Of a DNA stretch of 64,000 nucleotides, positions 41,896 through 50,179 are shown piece by piece. Under the pieces are notes generated by a model. It was not told where the DNA came from. It ran no database searches and was given only the letters and a program-made list of their open reading frames with translations. Made by a program: the position numbers and the translations under genes. Position 1 is the stretch's first letter. The number at the start of each line of letters is the position of its first letter. Source of the DNA: Streptomyces luomodiensis (GTDB lineage: Bacteria; Actinomycetota; Actinomycetes; Streptomycetales; Streptomycetaceae); NCBI RefSeq assembly GCF_031679605.1, contig NZ_CP117522.1, forward strand, positions 1,488,001-1,552,000. Reading direction: 5' to 3'.

Positions 41896-43266
41896 ATGCC
41901 CACCCCTGCCTCAGCGTTGAGTCAGCAGGCGCCTCACGACGCCGACCACACCGCCGCCCGCCGCGTCGCGATCGCCAGTGCCATCGGCACGACCGTCGAG
42001 TACTACGACTTCACGCTCTACGCCACCACCGCGGCCCTCGTCTTCGACCACGTCTTCTTCCCCTCGGTGAACGACGCGGTCGGGACCCTCGCGGCGTTCT
42101 CCACCTTCTTCGTCGGCTATCTCGCACGCCCACTCGGCGGCGTGATCTTCGGTCACTTCGGCGACCGGCTCGGCCGCAAGACCGTCCTGGTGACCACCTT
42201 GCTGCTGATGGGCCTGGGCACCTTCTGCATCGGCCTGCTGCCCTCGTACGGCACCATCGGCATCGCCGCCCCGGTCCTGCTGGTCCTCATCCGGCTGATC
42301 CAGGGCCTGGGGATGGGCGGTGAGTACGGCGGCGGGGTGCTGATGGCGCTGGAGTACGCACCGCGTGAGCGGCAGGGCCTCTACACCAGCCTGGTGCACA
42401 TCGGCACCCCGGCCGGGGTGCTGCTGCCGGTCGGCCTGGTGAGCGTGCTCAGCGCCACCATGTCCGACAGCGCCTTCGACGCCTGGGGCTGGCGGGTGCC
42501 GTTCCTCGCCAGCATCGTGCTGGTCGGCCTCGGGATGTATCTGCGCGTCACCGTGAGCGAGAGCCCGGAGTTCCGGCGGCTGCGCGCCGAGCGCGAGGTC
42601 AAGAAGATCCCGCTGCGCGGGCTGGCCGACGGCCATCTGGCCTCGGTCGGCTGCTCGATCATCGCCAAGATCGCGGAGAGCGGGCTGTTCAACGTCTACT
42701 ACGTCGTGGCGCTCGCCTACGCCACGGATGAACTCGGCGTGGACAAGCAGCCGGTGCTGATCGCAATTCTCATCGCCTGTGCGCTGGAGTGTCTGACCCT
42801 GCCCCTGTTCGGCACGCTCTCCGACCGTGTCGGACGGCGGCTGGTCTACGCGGGCGGCGCCGTCTTCCAGGCACTGCTGATCGTGCCGTTCTTCCTGCTC
42901 GTCCAGACCCGCGAGCCGGTGCTGATCACCCTCGCGATGACGCTGGGCCTGGCGGTCGGACACGGCGCGATGTACGGCGCCCAGGGCGCGCTGTTCGCCA
43001 ACCTCTACCCGGTCGCCCTGCGGTACACCGGCCTGTCCGTCAGCCAGCAGGTCGGCGCCACGCTGGGCGGGGGCCTGTCACCGCTGCTGGGCACCGCGCT
43101 GATCACCGCCTTCGACGGGCGCCCGACCGGCGTGTGCCTCTACGCCGTCGGCGTCGTCCTGCTGTCGGGAGTGTGTACCCTCGCCCTGCGCCGCGGTGAC
43201 CACAGGCCGCTGCGGTGGCGCCCCGCCGGTGCGGCCGCCGCCGATGTGCACGGCGCCGCGGAATGA
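41896..43266 (+). CDS. MHS-family (MFS) organic acid:proton symporter
   Basis: A 456-residue, 12-helix transporter: IGTTVEYYDFTLYATTAALVF is the MHS hallmark of helix 1, GHFGDRLGRKTVLV the loop 2-3 motif, and LIQGLGMGGEYGGGVLMALEYAPRERQG helix 5. Family members carry alpha-ketoglutarate, citrate, shikimate or betaine. It is the first gene of the plus-strand arm (transporter-dhaK-dhaL) with the operator directly upstream. Confidence 0.92.
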   Translation: MPTPASALSQQAPHDADHTAARRVAIASAIGTTVEYYDFTLYATTAALVFDHVFFPSVNDAVGTLAAFSTFFVGYLARPLGGVIFGHFGDRLGRKTVLVTTLLLMGLGTFCIGLLPSYGTIGIAAPVLLVLIRLIQGLGMGGEYGGGVLMALEYAPRERQGLYTSLVHIGTPAGVLLPVGLVSVLSATMSDSAFDAWGWRVPFLASIVLVGLGMYLRVTVSESPEFRRLRAEREVKKIPLRGLADGHLASVGCSIIAKIAESGLFNVYYVVALAYATDELGVDKQPVLIAILIACALECLTLPLFGTLSDRVGRRLVYAGGAVFQALLIVPFFLLVQTREPVLITLAMTLGLAVGHGAMYGAQGALFANLYPVALRYTGLSVSQQVGATLGGGLSPLLGTALITAFDGRPTGVCLYAVGVVLLSGVCTLALRRGDHRPLRWRPAGAAAADVHGAAE

Positions 43267-43357
43267 CCCCGTCCGGAGCCCTCCGCACCTTCTCCCCCAC
43301 AATGGGCGCGTCCGTAACCGTCCGACTGCTTTCTCCTCATCAAGGAATATCATCACA

Positions 43358-44356
43358 ATGCCGCTCTATTTCGCCGACTCGGCAGAGTCGATCGTCCCCG
43401 ACGCCCTCGCCGGATTCGCCTCCGCACACGCCGACCTCGTCAGCCACCATCCCGACCACGGCTATCTCCGCGCCCGCGGCGGCTCCGCACAGCGCCGGGT
43501 CGGACTGGTCTCGGGAGGCGGCTCCGGCCATGAACCCCTGCACGCGGGGTTCGTCGGCGCCGGGATGCTGGACGCCGCCTGCCCCGGCCGGATCTTCGCC
43601 TCGCCGCACAACCGGCAGATCTTCGAGGCCAGCCGCGCCGTCGCCGGGCCCGAGGGGGTGCTGCACATCGTCAAGAACTACACCGGGGACCGCATCAACT
43701 TCGGCATCGCCGCCGAACGCCTCGCCCATGAGGGCATACCCTGCGCCCGCGTCCTGGTCGACGACGACCTCGCCACCGACTCCGACGACATCGCGGTCGG
43801 CCGGCGCGGCACCGGCGCCACCCTGATCGTGGAGAAGATCCTCGGCGCCGCCGCCGACGAGGGACGCGGCCTGGAGGACCTGGCCGCCCTCGGCGCCGAG
43901 GTGACCCGGCGCTCCCGCAGCCTGGCCGTCGCCTCGGCCGCCCACACCGCGCCCGGCTCCGGCACCCCGGCGTTCGAGCTTCCCGACGGGGTCTGGGAGT
44001 ACGGCGTCGGCATCCACGGTGAACGGGCCGGCAGCACCACCCCCGCGGTACCGCTCACCCAGTTCGTCAGGACGATGACCGACCGGCTGCTGGCCGCGCT
44101 GCCCGACGGCCCCCGGCCGCGGGTGCTCGCCCTGGTCAACGGGCTCGGCGCGACGACCTCGCTGGAGCTGTACGGCATACTCCACGCCCTCACCAAGGCT
44201 CTGGACGACAACGGCGTCGCGCTCGACCGGTCCCTGACCGGAACCCTGGTCAGCGCCCTCGACATGCGCGGGTTCTCGCTGTCCCTGCTCGCCGCCGACG
44301 ACGAGCTGCTGCGGCTGTGGGACGCGCCCGCCCGCACCCCCGCCTGGCCGCTGTGA
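43358..44356 (+). CDS. dhaK: Dihydroxyacetone kinase subunit DhaK
   Basis: A 332-residue substrate-binding subunit: GLVSGGGSGHEPLHAGFVGAGMLDAA near residue 48, KNYTGDRINFGIAAERL, and the hemiaminal His in YGVGIHGERAG. It holds the ketone substrate covalently for phosphorylation. AAGGA is 11 nt before the ATG. It is followed 71 bp on by dhaL. No dhaM is present in the window, so either the pair uses ATP through DhaL or DhaM is elsewhere. Erythrulose-type kinases share this family. Confidence 0.92.
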   Translation: MPLYFADSAESIVPDALAGFASAHADLVSHHPDHGYLRARGGSAQRRVGLVSGGGSGHEPLHAGFVGAGMLDAACPGRIFASPHNRQIFEASRAVAGPEGVLHIVKNYTGDRINFGIAAERLAHEGIPCARVLVDDDLATDSDDIAVGRRGTGATLIVEKILGAAADEGRGLEDLAALGAEVTRRSRSLAVASAAHTAPGSGTPAFELPDGVWEYGVGIHGERAGSTTPAVPLTQFVRTMTDRLLAALPDGPRPRVLALVNGLGATTSLELYGILHALTKALDDNGVALDRSLTGTLVSALDMRGFSLSLLAADDELLRLWDAPARTPAWPL

Positions 44357-44427
44357 CCCACCCGAGGCCCGTCACCGCCGCCGCGCAGGCCGACCGCAGA
44401 CCACAGATCACCGAGGAGTTCCCCGCC

Positions 44428-45114
44428 ATGTCAGCGATACCCGCACCACACCACCTCACCTACGACACCACCGCGGCCTGGCTCATCCGCTTCGCCACCA
44501 CGGCCGATTCCGTCGAACCCGAACTGACCGCCCTCGACCAGCGGGTGGGCGACGGCGACTTCGGCACCAACCTGACCGGCGGGATGGCCGGGGTGCGCCG
44601 CGCGCTGCAAGCCCTCTCCGACGGCCCCGCCGCCGACCGGGAGTCCCCCGCCGCGCCGCTCGCCACGGCGGCACGGGTCTTCCTCGACGACGTGGGCGGC
44701 ACCAGCGGCCCGCTGTTCGGCCTGCTGCTCCAGGAACTGGCCGCCGCGGTCGCCGCCAACCCCGCCACCGCGGGCACCCGCGAACTGGCCGCGGGCACCA
44801 CCGCCGGCGCGGCCGCGATCCAGCGGGTCGGCGAGGCCGAGGTCGGCGACAAGACGCTGATCGACGCCCTCGTCCCGGCCGCCCAGGCGCTCACCGCATG
44901 CGCCCCGGACACCGAGCCGGGGCAGGCGCTCCACCAGGCGGCGGTCGCCGCCCACCAGGGAGCCGGCTCCACCACCGATCTGCGCGCACGGCGCGGCCGC
45001 GCCAGCTACACGGGCGATCACGCCCGCGGCGTGCCCGACCCCGGCGCCATGGCCATCGCCCTGCTGTTCGCCTCCTACGACGACGCGCTCAGCTCGCTGG
45101 ACCAGCTGCCGTAG
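44428..45114 (+). CDS. dhaL: Dihydroxyacetone kinase subunit DhaL
   Basis: A 228-residue nucleotide-binding subunit: LDQRVGDGDFGTNLTGG supplies the Mg-binding aspartates, then DDVGGTSGPLFGLLL and VGDKTLIDALVPAAQAL, and HQGAGSTTDLRARRGRASYTGDHARGVPDPGA. It transfers phosphate to the ketone held by DhaK. Its last codons and stop are repeated 159 bp downstream in a tandem duplication. Confidence 0.92.
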   Translation: MSAIPAPHHLTYDTTAAWLIRFATTADSVEPELTALDQRVGDGDFGTNLTGGMAGVRRALQALSDGPAADRESPAAPLATAARVFLDDVGGTSGPLFGLLLQELAAAVAANPATAGTRELAAGTTAGAAAIQRVGEAEVGDKTLIDALVPAAQALTACAPDTEPGQALHQAAVAAHQGAGSTTDLRARRGRASYTGDHARGVPDPGAMAIALLFASYDDALSSLDQLP

Positions 45115-45395
45115 CAGGCCGCGTCCCGGGCCCGGTCCGATGGCTCGTCGCGGCCCCGCGACGCCTGGGCACGGCGCCCCCGGCCACCGCCGGGAGGTGC
45201 GCCCCCTGCCCGGACGCCGCGGGGCCGCCCTTCGGGCGACGACGCGCTCAGCTCGCTGGACCAGCTGCCGTAACAGGCCGCGTCCCGGGCCCGGTCCGAT
45301 GGCTCGTCGCGGCCCCGCGACGCCTGAGCACGGCGCCCCCGGCCACCGCCGGGAGGTGCGCCCCCTGCCCGGACGCCGCGGGGCCGCCCTTCGGG
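45078..45395 (+). repeat. 159-bp tandem duplication including the 3' end of dhaL
   Basis: Copies 45078-45236 and 45237-45395 differ at only a few bases (for example stop TAG becomes TAA and GCCTGGGCAC becomes GCCTGAGCAC). The first copy begins inside the last codons of dhaL; the second repeats DALSSLDQLP plus stop without a gene in front. A third copy starts but breaks off at about 45403. Apart from this the stretch to 45445 holds nothing. Confidence 0.92.
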
Positions 45396-45445
45396 CGACG
45401 ACGGGAAGGTGACGACAGGCCCTGGTCGAGCCGTGACGACAGGCC

Positions 45446-46774
45446 CTAGTCGAGCCGCCCGGCCACCGTCGCGCCCGTCGCCGCGGCCACCGCGTCGGCG
45501 ACCGCCTCGATCTCGTCGGCGGCCAGCGGTGAGACCGTCAGCCGTACCCCGGGCGGCGAGGCCACCCGGAAGCGCGCCCCGGGGGCGGTCGCCCAGCCCG
45601 CCGCCAGCAGCCGGGCGACCGCGCCGGTCTCGTCCGGGACCGGCACCCACACGTTCATCCCGCTGTGCCCGTGCGCGGCGATCCCCCGCTCGCGCAGCGC
45701 CCGCACCAGCGCCGCGCGCCGCGCGCCGTACGACGCCGCCACCGCCGCCGCGTCCACCGCGCCCGTCCGCCACATCCAGGCCACCGCGTGTTGCAGCAGA
45801 TGGCTCACCCAGCCCGGCCCCAGCCGCTGGCGGCCGCGCACCCGGTCCAGGGTGACGGGGTCGCCGGTGAGCACCGCGAGCCGCAGATCGGGGCCGTACG
45901 CCTTGGCGGTGGAGCGGACCAGCGCCCAGTGGTCGGTGGCACCGGCCAGGGGGCGCAGGGGCACGTCCACGATGCCGTGCCCGTGGTCGTCCTCGATCAG
46001 CAGCACGGCCGGATGGCCGGCCAGCACGGCCCGCAGCTCCCGGGCGCGGGTCTCGCCGACCGCCGCGCCCGTCGGGTTCTGCGCCCGGTCGGTGACCACC
46101 AGCGCCCGCGCCCCCCGGACCAGCGCCTGCTCCACCCGCTCGGGCAGCGGCCCGTCGTCGTCGACCCCGACCGGGACGGCGCGCAGGCCGAGCGCCGGGA
46201 TCAGGTCGAGCAGACTGCCCCAGCCGGGGTCCTCCACCGCGACCGCGTCACCGGGCCGCAGATGCGCGGCCAGCACCCGCTCGATCGCGTCGAGCGAGCC
46301 GGAGGTGACGGCGACGGGCCCGGCCGGCACCCCGTCCGCGTCGAGCGCGGCGCGGGCGAGTTCGGCCAGCTCGGGGACGAGGTCCGGCGCGCCGTACAGC
46401 GTCGGGCGCTCCGCCGCGCGGGCCGCGGCCGCCGCCAGCGGCGCGCCGAGCGGGGGCAGCAGCGCGGGGTCGGGGTTGCCGCTCGACAGGTCGCGCGCGC
46501 CGGTGGCGTCGACGCCGATCCACTCGCGGGGCGTGCTGGCGGGGCGGGCGCGCACCCGGCTGCCCCGGCGCCCCGCCGTCTCGATCACGCCCCGTTCGCG
46601 CAGCACGCGGTAGGCGGCCGCGACCGTATTGGGATTCACGCCCAGCCGTTCGGCCACCTCCCGCAGGGGCGGCAGCGGTTGGCCCGGCGACAGCTCACCG
46701 GCGCCGACCGCGCGCTCCACACTGGCCGCGATATCGGCTGCGCGACGACCTGCGATCGGATAATCTCCTAGCAC
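45446..46774 (-). CDS. MocR-type GntR/aminotransferase-fold regulator
   Basis: A 442-residue fusion: N-terminal GntR winged helix (AGELSPGQPLPPLREVAERLGVNPNTVAAAYRVLRERGVIET) and a type I aminotransferase domain with the PLP lysine in RSTAKAYGPDLRLA, DRAQNPTG and EDDHGHG. It is GTG-started, divergent from a PPOX-fold gene across 36 bp containing a perfect 14-bp palindrome. MocR proteins often control vitamin B6 or amino-acid genes. Confidence 0.92.
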   Translation of the reverse strand: MLGDYPIAGRRAADIAASVERAVGAGELSPGQPLPPLREVAERLGVNPNTVAAAYRVLRERGVIETAGRRGSRVRARPASTPREWIGVDATGARDLSSGNPDPALLPPLGAPLAAAAARAAERPTLYGAPDLVPELAELARAALDADGVPAGPVAVTSGSLDAIERVLAAHLRPGDAVAVEDPGWGSLLDLIPALGLRAVPVGVDDDGPLPERVEQALVRGARALVVTDRAQNPTGAAVGETRARELRAVLAGHPAVLLIEDDHGHGIVDVPLRPLAGATDHWALVRSTAKAYGPDLRLAVLTGDPVTLDRVRGRQRLGPGWVSHLLQHAVAWMWRTGAVDAAAVAASYGARRAALVRALRERGIAAHGHSGMNVWVPVPDETGAVARLLAAGWATAPGARFRVASPPGVRLTVSPLAADEIEAVADAVAAATGATVAGRLD

Positions 46775-46784
46775 AAACGCTATT

Positions 46785-46798
46785 TTGCACTAGTGCAA
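46785..46798. promoter_or_regulatory. Perfect 14-bp palindrome, MocR/PPOX divergent operator
   Basis: TTGCACTAGTGCAA lies 11 bp from the MocR GTG and 13 bp from the PPOX-family ATG. The short divergent space means a protein bound here would affect both promoters. Confidence 0.75.
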
Positions 46799-46810
46799 TG
46801 GAGGACGCAA

Positions 46811-47512
46811 ATGCCCGCCCCGGACGCCACCGCCGCGACCACCGCGCCCGACAACGCCTACACCCCGACCGACCGGACCGTGCCGACCCGCGCCCGCGAA
46901 CGCGCCTCGTACGACCGGGAGCTGGTGCACGCGATCCTCGACGAGGGCTACGTCTGCCACCTGGGCTTCCTACGTGATGGCGCCCCCGTCGTCCTGCCGA
47001 CCCTCTACGGCCGGGTCGGGGAGCGGCTGTACGTCCACGGCTCGACGGGGGCGCGTCCGCTGCGCATGGCGAACGGGGCGGGCGCCGAGGAGCCGGGGCT
47101 GCAGGTGTGCCTGACCGTCACCCATGTCGACGGGCTGGTCCTGGCCCGCTCGGCGTTCCACCACTCCCTCAACTACCGCTCGGTGGTGGTGCACGGCACC
47201 GCCCGCCCGGTGACCGACCCGGCCGAGCGCGGCACCGCGCTGGACGCCCTGGTGGACCAGGTGGTGCCAGGCCGGGCCGCCGACTCCCGCCCCGCCAACG
47301 CCAAGGAGCTGGCCGCCACCGCCGTGCTGCGCCTGGACCTCGAGGAGGTCTCCGCGAAGATCCGCACCGGCGGGCCCAACGACGACGCCGAGGATCTGGG
47401 GCTCCCCCACTGGAGCGGCGTGGTGCCCGTCGCCCGCGGCTACGGCGCGCCGGTCCCCGCCGACGACCTGGCGCCCGACACGCCGGTGCCCGCCTACCTC
47501 ACCCGGCTCTGA
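46811..47512 (+). CDS. PPOX-family flavin-nucleotide-binding protein
   Basis: A 233-residue FMN-binding split barrel: VHAILDEGYVCHLGFLRDGAPVVLPTLYGRVGERLYVHGSTGARPLR, then CLTVTHVDGLVLARSAFHHSLNYRSVVVHG. This pattern matches the group annotated as pyridoxamine 5'-phosphate oxidase-related, here adjacent to a MocR regulator, which makes a vitamin B6 or related role plausible. ATG 46811 is 6 nt after GGAGG. Confidence 0.9.
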   Translation: MPAPDATAATTAPDNAYTPTDRTVPTRARERASYDRELVHAILDEGYVCHLGFLRDGAPVVLPTLYGRVGERLYVHGSTGARPLRMANGAGAEEPGLQVCLTVTHVDGLVLARSAFHHSLNYRSVVVHGTARPVTDPAERGTALDALVDQVVPGRAADSRPANAKELAATAVLRLDLEEVSAKIRTGGPNDDAEDLGLPHWSGVVPVARGYGAPVPADDLAPDTPVPAYLTRL

Positions 47513-47518
47513 CCGGCG

Positions 47519-47557
47519 CCCCGCCGCCCTCCGTACATGATCCGGAGGGCGGCGGGG
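47519..47557. terminator. Hairpin terminator after the PPOX-family gene, with a 27-bp repeat behind it
   Basis: A perfect stem of at least 13 bp (CCGCCGCCCTCCG and its complement) around a 9-nt loop, just after the stop codon. It is followed by two 27-bp direct repeats (GCGAGGCCCGTAGGGCGG at about 47580 and 47607). Confidence 0.8.
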
Positions 47558-47624
47558 CAGCGCGGGACGGCGGGGCGGCGCGAGGCCCGTAGGGCGGCGG
47601 GGCGGCGCGAGGCCCGTAGGGCGG

Positions 47625-48608
47625 TCATCCTCCCGCCGAGACCTCCCGTTCCGCCGGAACCGAGCCCGCCACCGGCTCGGCCGCGGCGGCCTTCGGGGTG
47701 GAGGTCTGGGCGATCAGGGCGCCGGCCAGCACCACCACACCGCCGACGACCTGCGCCACGCCCAGGTGTTCAGCCAGCAGGACCCACGCCAGAACGGTCG
47801 CGACGACCGCCTCCAGACAGGCGACCACCCCGGCCACCTGCGGGGAGAGTCGGCGCACCGACAGCACCCCGGTGAGATACGCGACCACCGTCGCCGCCAG
47901 CACGATCCAGCCGAGCAGCAGCACGGCGGGAACGCGGGCGTCCGCCAGGTCGGCACGGCCGGTGAGAACCGACCAGTCCATGCGCCAGGGGCGGCCGACC
48001 ACGGTCAGCGCCACGGCTCCGATCAGCAGCCCGTACGCGATGACGCCGAGCGGGTCCGCCGCGTCCTGGCCGTCGCTGCCGTGGTCGGAGAGGACGAAGT
48101 AGCCGGTCTGGCAGAAGGCCGCGCCGAAGGCCAGCAGCAGTCCGAGGGGGTCGAAGCCCAGTCCGGACCACACCTCCACCACACAGGCGAGCCCGCCGAC
48201 GGCCAGCACGACACCGGCCGCCGCGGCCCGGCTCACCGGCCGGCGCTGGACGAACCGCACCCACCCCAGCACCAGCGCGGGCGCGAGGTATTCGACGAGC
48301 AGGGCGACGCCGACAGGAATCCGGGAGAGCGCCGCGAAGTAGCACGCCTGCACCCCCGCGACGGCCAGCAGCCCGAACCCCACCAGCAGTCCGGGGCGGC
48401 GGGTGAGCAGCCGGCGGTGGCGCCAGGCCAGGGGCAGCAGGACCAGGGCCGCTCCCGTCACCCGCAGCCAGGTGACCTCGAGCGGCGCCAGCCCCGCCTC
48501 GATCAGTGGTTTGGCGGCGACACCCGATCCGCCGAACGCGAGCGCCGACAGCAGGGCGAGTCCCAGGCCGGCGTTCCTTTGCTGTGAGTGGGCTCCGGAT
48601 ACGTGCAC
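47625..48608 (-). CDS. EamA-family (DMT) transporter
   Basis: A 327-residue, 10-helix drug/metabolite transporter with two EamA repeats: LLSALAFGGSGVAAKPLIEAGLAPLEVTWLRVTGAALVLLPLAW and the second half ending ACLEAVVATVLAWVLLAEHLGVAQVVGGVVVLAGAL. It probably exports an amino acid or metabolite. It starts at GTG 48608. Convergent with the PPOX gene. Confidence 0.9.
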   Translation of the reverse strand: MHVSGAHSQQRNAGLGLALLSALAFGGSGVAAKPLIEAGLAPLEVTWLRVTGAALVLLPLAWRHRRLLTRRPGLLVGFGLLAVAGVQACYFAALSRIPVGVALLVEYLAPALVLGWVRFVQRRPVSRAAAAGVVLAVGGLACVVEVWSGLGFDPLGLLLAFGAAFCQTGYFVLSDHGSDGQDAADPLGVIAYGLLIGAVALTVVGRPWRMDWSVLTGRADLADARVPAVLLLGWIVLAATVVAYLTGVLSVRRLSPQVAGVVACLEAVVATVLAWVLLAEHLGVAQVVGGVVVLAGALIAQTSTPKAAAAEPVAGSVPAEREVSAGG

Positions 48609-48750
48609 CGGGCCATCATGTCAGCTCACGTCACGGACGGGCACGGCAGAGCTGACGGGCCGTCAGCATTGCATGTTCGAGTCCCCGGGGCTACGGTGCC
48701 CGGCACCGTCGCACCACACACCGCCCAGGACGCGCGGAAGGGACTCCCCC

Positions 48751-49179
48751 ATGGCCGAGGTCAGCGCGCAGACACACATCGAGGCACCAGCCGAGAAGGT
48801 CTGGGCCCGGCTGACGGACTTCACCACGTACGGCGAGTGGAACGCCACCCACACCAGCTTTCCGCAGGGCGGCCCGGCCACCTTGGACGTGGCGGCGACC
48901 TATCAGGAGAACATGAAACTGATGGGCTTTCCGGCCGAGGTGACCTGGACCGTCGAGGAGTGCGAACCCGCCCGGCTGCTGGTCACCCGGGGCAAGGGCC
49001 CGATGGGCGTGAACCTCGCCATGCGCTACTCGCTCACACCGGACGACGGCGGCACGACGGTGCGCGTCGACGGGGAGTTCACGGGGGCGGCGATCTCGCT
49101 GATGGCCGGGAAGCTGAAGGACTCGGCGACCAGCGCGCTGGGCGAGTCGCTGCGCAAGCTCGGCGCCCTGGTCGGCTAG
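48751..49179 (+). CDS. SRPBCC/polyketide-cyclase-fold protein
   Basis: A 142-residue START-like protein: VSAQTHIEAPAEKVWARLTDFTTYGEWNATHTSF, then WTVEECEPARLLVTRGKGPMGVNLAMRYSL and the C-terminal helix AISLMAGKLKDSATSALGESLRKL. The fold binds a hydrophobic ligand; enzymatic activity is uncertain. AAGGGA lies 7 nt before the ATG. Its last codons begin a 27-bp tandem repeat. Confidence 0.9.
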   Translation: MAEVSAQTHIEAPAEKVWARLTDFTTYGEWNATHTSFPQGGPATLDVAATYQENMKLMGFPAEVTWTVEECEPARLLVTRGKGPMGVNLAMRYSLTPDDGGTTVRVDGEFTGAAISLMAGKLKDSATSALGESLRKLGALVG

Positions 49180-49250
49180 GACCCGCTCGCCACCCTGGTC
49201 GTTTAGGACCCGCTCGGCGCCCCGGTCGGTCAGGACCCGCTCACCGCCGA
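49170..49250 (+). repeat. 27-bp tandem repeat, three copies, starting inside a gene
   Basis: Units at 49170, 49197 and 49224 share GGTCG and AGGACCCGCTC. The first unit contains the last codons and stop of the SRPBCC gene. The remaining gap to the PadR stop holds nothing else. Confidence 0.85.
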
Positions 49251-49318
49251 GATCCGCCAGAAGCGCGCCGCGCACCGCTCCGCCGCCCCCGCGCGGCCGT
49301 ACCCCCGTCCGCTCGGGC

Positions 49319-49993
49319 TCAGCTCTCGCCGCCCCGCTCGGTGCCGCCCTTCTCCTCGTCCTGCTCGGCGAGGATGAGATACAGCCGCTTGCGCGACTCA
49401 TTGATGACGGAGACGGCCTTCCGCCGCTGCTCCGCGCTGCCGGTGCGCCAGACCTGGGAGAACGCCTCCATCAGCCCGAAGCCCGCCTGGCGGACCTCCT
49501 GCATGGCCTCCCAGTCGACACCGCGCCCGGCCTCCTCCCACGGGGCCGCGGGTCCCGCCTCGGCCTCGGCGCGGCCGGGGTCGGTGAGCGCGAACAGCTT
49601 CTTGCCGCCCTCGCTCTCGCTGCGGATCAGCCCCTCGTCCTCGAGCAGCTGAAGCGTGGGATACACCGAGCCGGGGCTGGGCCGCCAGGCCCCTCCACTG
49701 CGCTCGGCGATCTCCTGGATCATCTCGTAGCCGTGCATCGGGCGGTCCTTCAGCAGGGCCAGGATCGACGCGCGCACATCGCCGCGCCGCGCCCGCCCGC
49801 GCACCCCCCGGCCGCCGGGCCCGCCGGGGCCACGCCCACCGGGACCCCGGCCGCCGAACGGGGGCCCACCGAAGGGCGGCCCGCCGAAACCGGGGCCGAA
49901 CGGGCCGAAGGCCGCTCGCCGCCGCTCACCGTCACCACCCCGGCCATGGTGACCGGGTCCGACATGCTCATGTCCGTGTCCATGGGAACGCAT
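49319..49993 (-). CDS. PadR-family regulator with His/Gly/Pro-rich N-terminal extension
   Basis: A 224-residue protein. Residues 1-67 are low-complexity: SHGHGHEHVGPGHHG and then PFGG/GRGPGG repeats. The winged helix follows (RASILALLKDRPMHGYEMIQEIAERSGGAWRPSPGSVYPTLQLLEDEGLIR) and a helical dimerisation domain. The histidines could bind a metal, though this is speculative. Palindromes in the upstream region suggest autoregulation. Confidence 0.9.
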   Translation of the reverse strand: MRSHGHGHEHVGPGHHGRGGDGERRRAAFGPFGPGFGGPPFGGPPFGGRGPGGRGPGGPGGRGVRGRARRGDVRASILALLKDRPMHGYEMIQEIAERSGGAWRPSPGSVYPTLQLLEDEGLIRSESEGGKKLFALTDPGRAEAEAGPAAPWEEAGRGVDWEAMQEVRQAGFGLMEAFSQVWRTGSAEQRRKAVSVINESRKRLYLILAEQDEEKGGTERGGES

Positions 49994-50008
49994 CGTGACG
50001 CTCCTTTC

Positions 50009-50059
50009 TTCTTCGATCCATCACGACAACTCAACGATATATCGGAACCGATCGAAGAA
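50009..50059. promoter_or_regulatory. Nested palindromes upstream of padR
   Basis: TTCTTCGATC (50009-50018) and its exact complement GATCGAAGAA (50050-50059) bracket the perfect palindrome CGATATATCG (50035-50044), in an AT-rich patch 16-66 bp before the PadR start. GATATATC-like sites are typical of PadR operators. Confidence 0.65.
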
Positions 50060-50179
50060 CAACCCCAACGACAACCTCCAACGACCACCACGCTGAGAAC
50101 CACGCTGACGACCCCGGTGAGAGCCACGTGCGGACGATTGGCCATGGCTCCCCCGCCACCCGCCGCCTACGGTCGCGCT

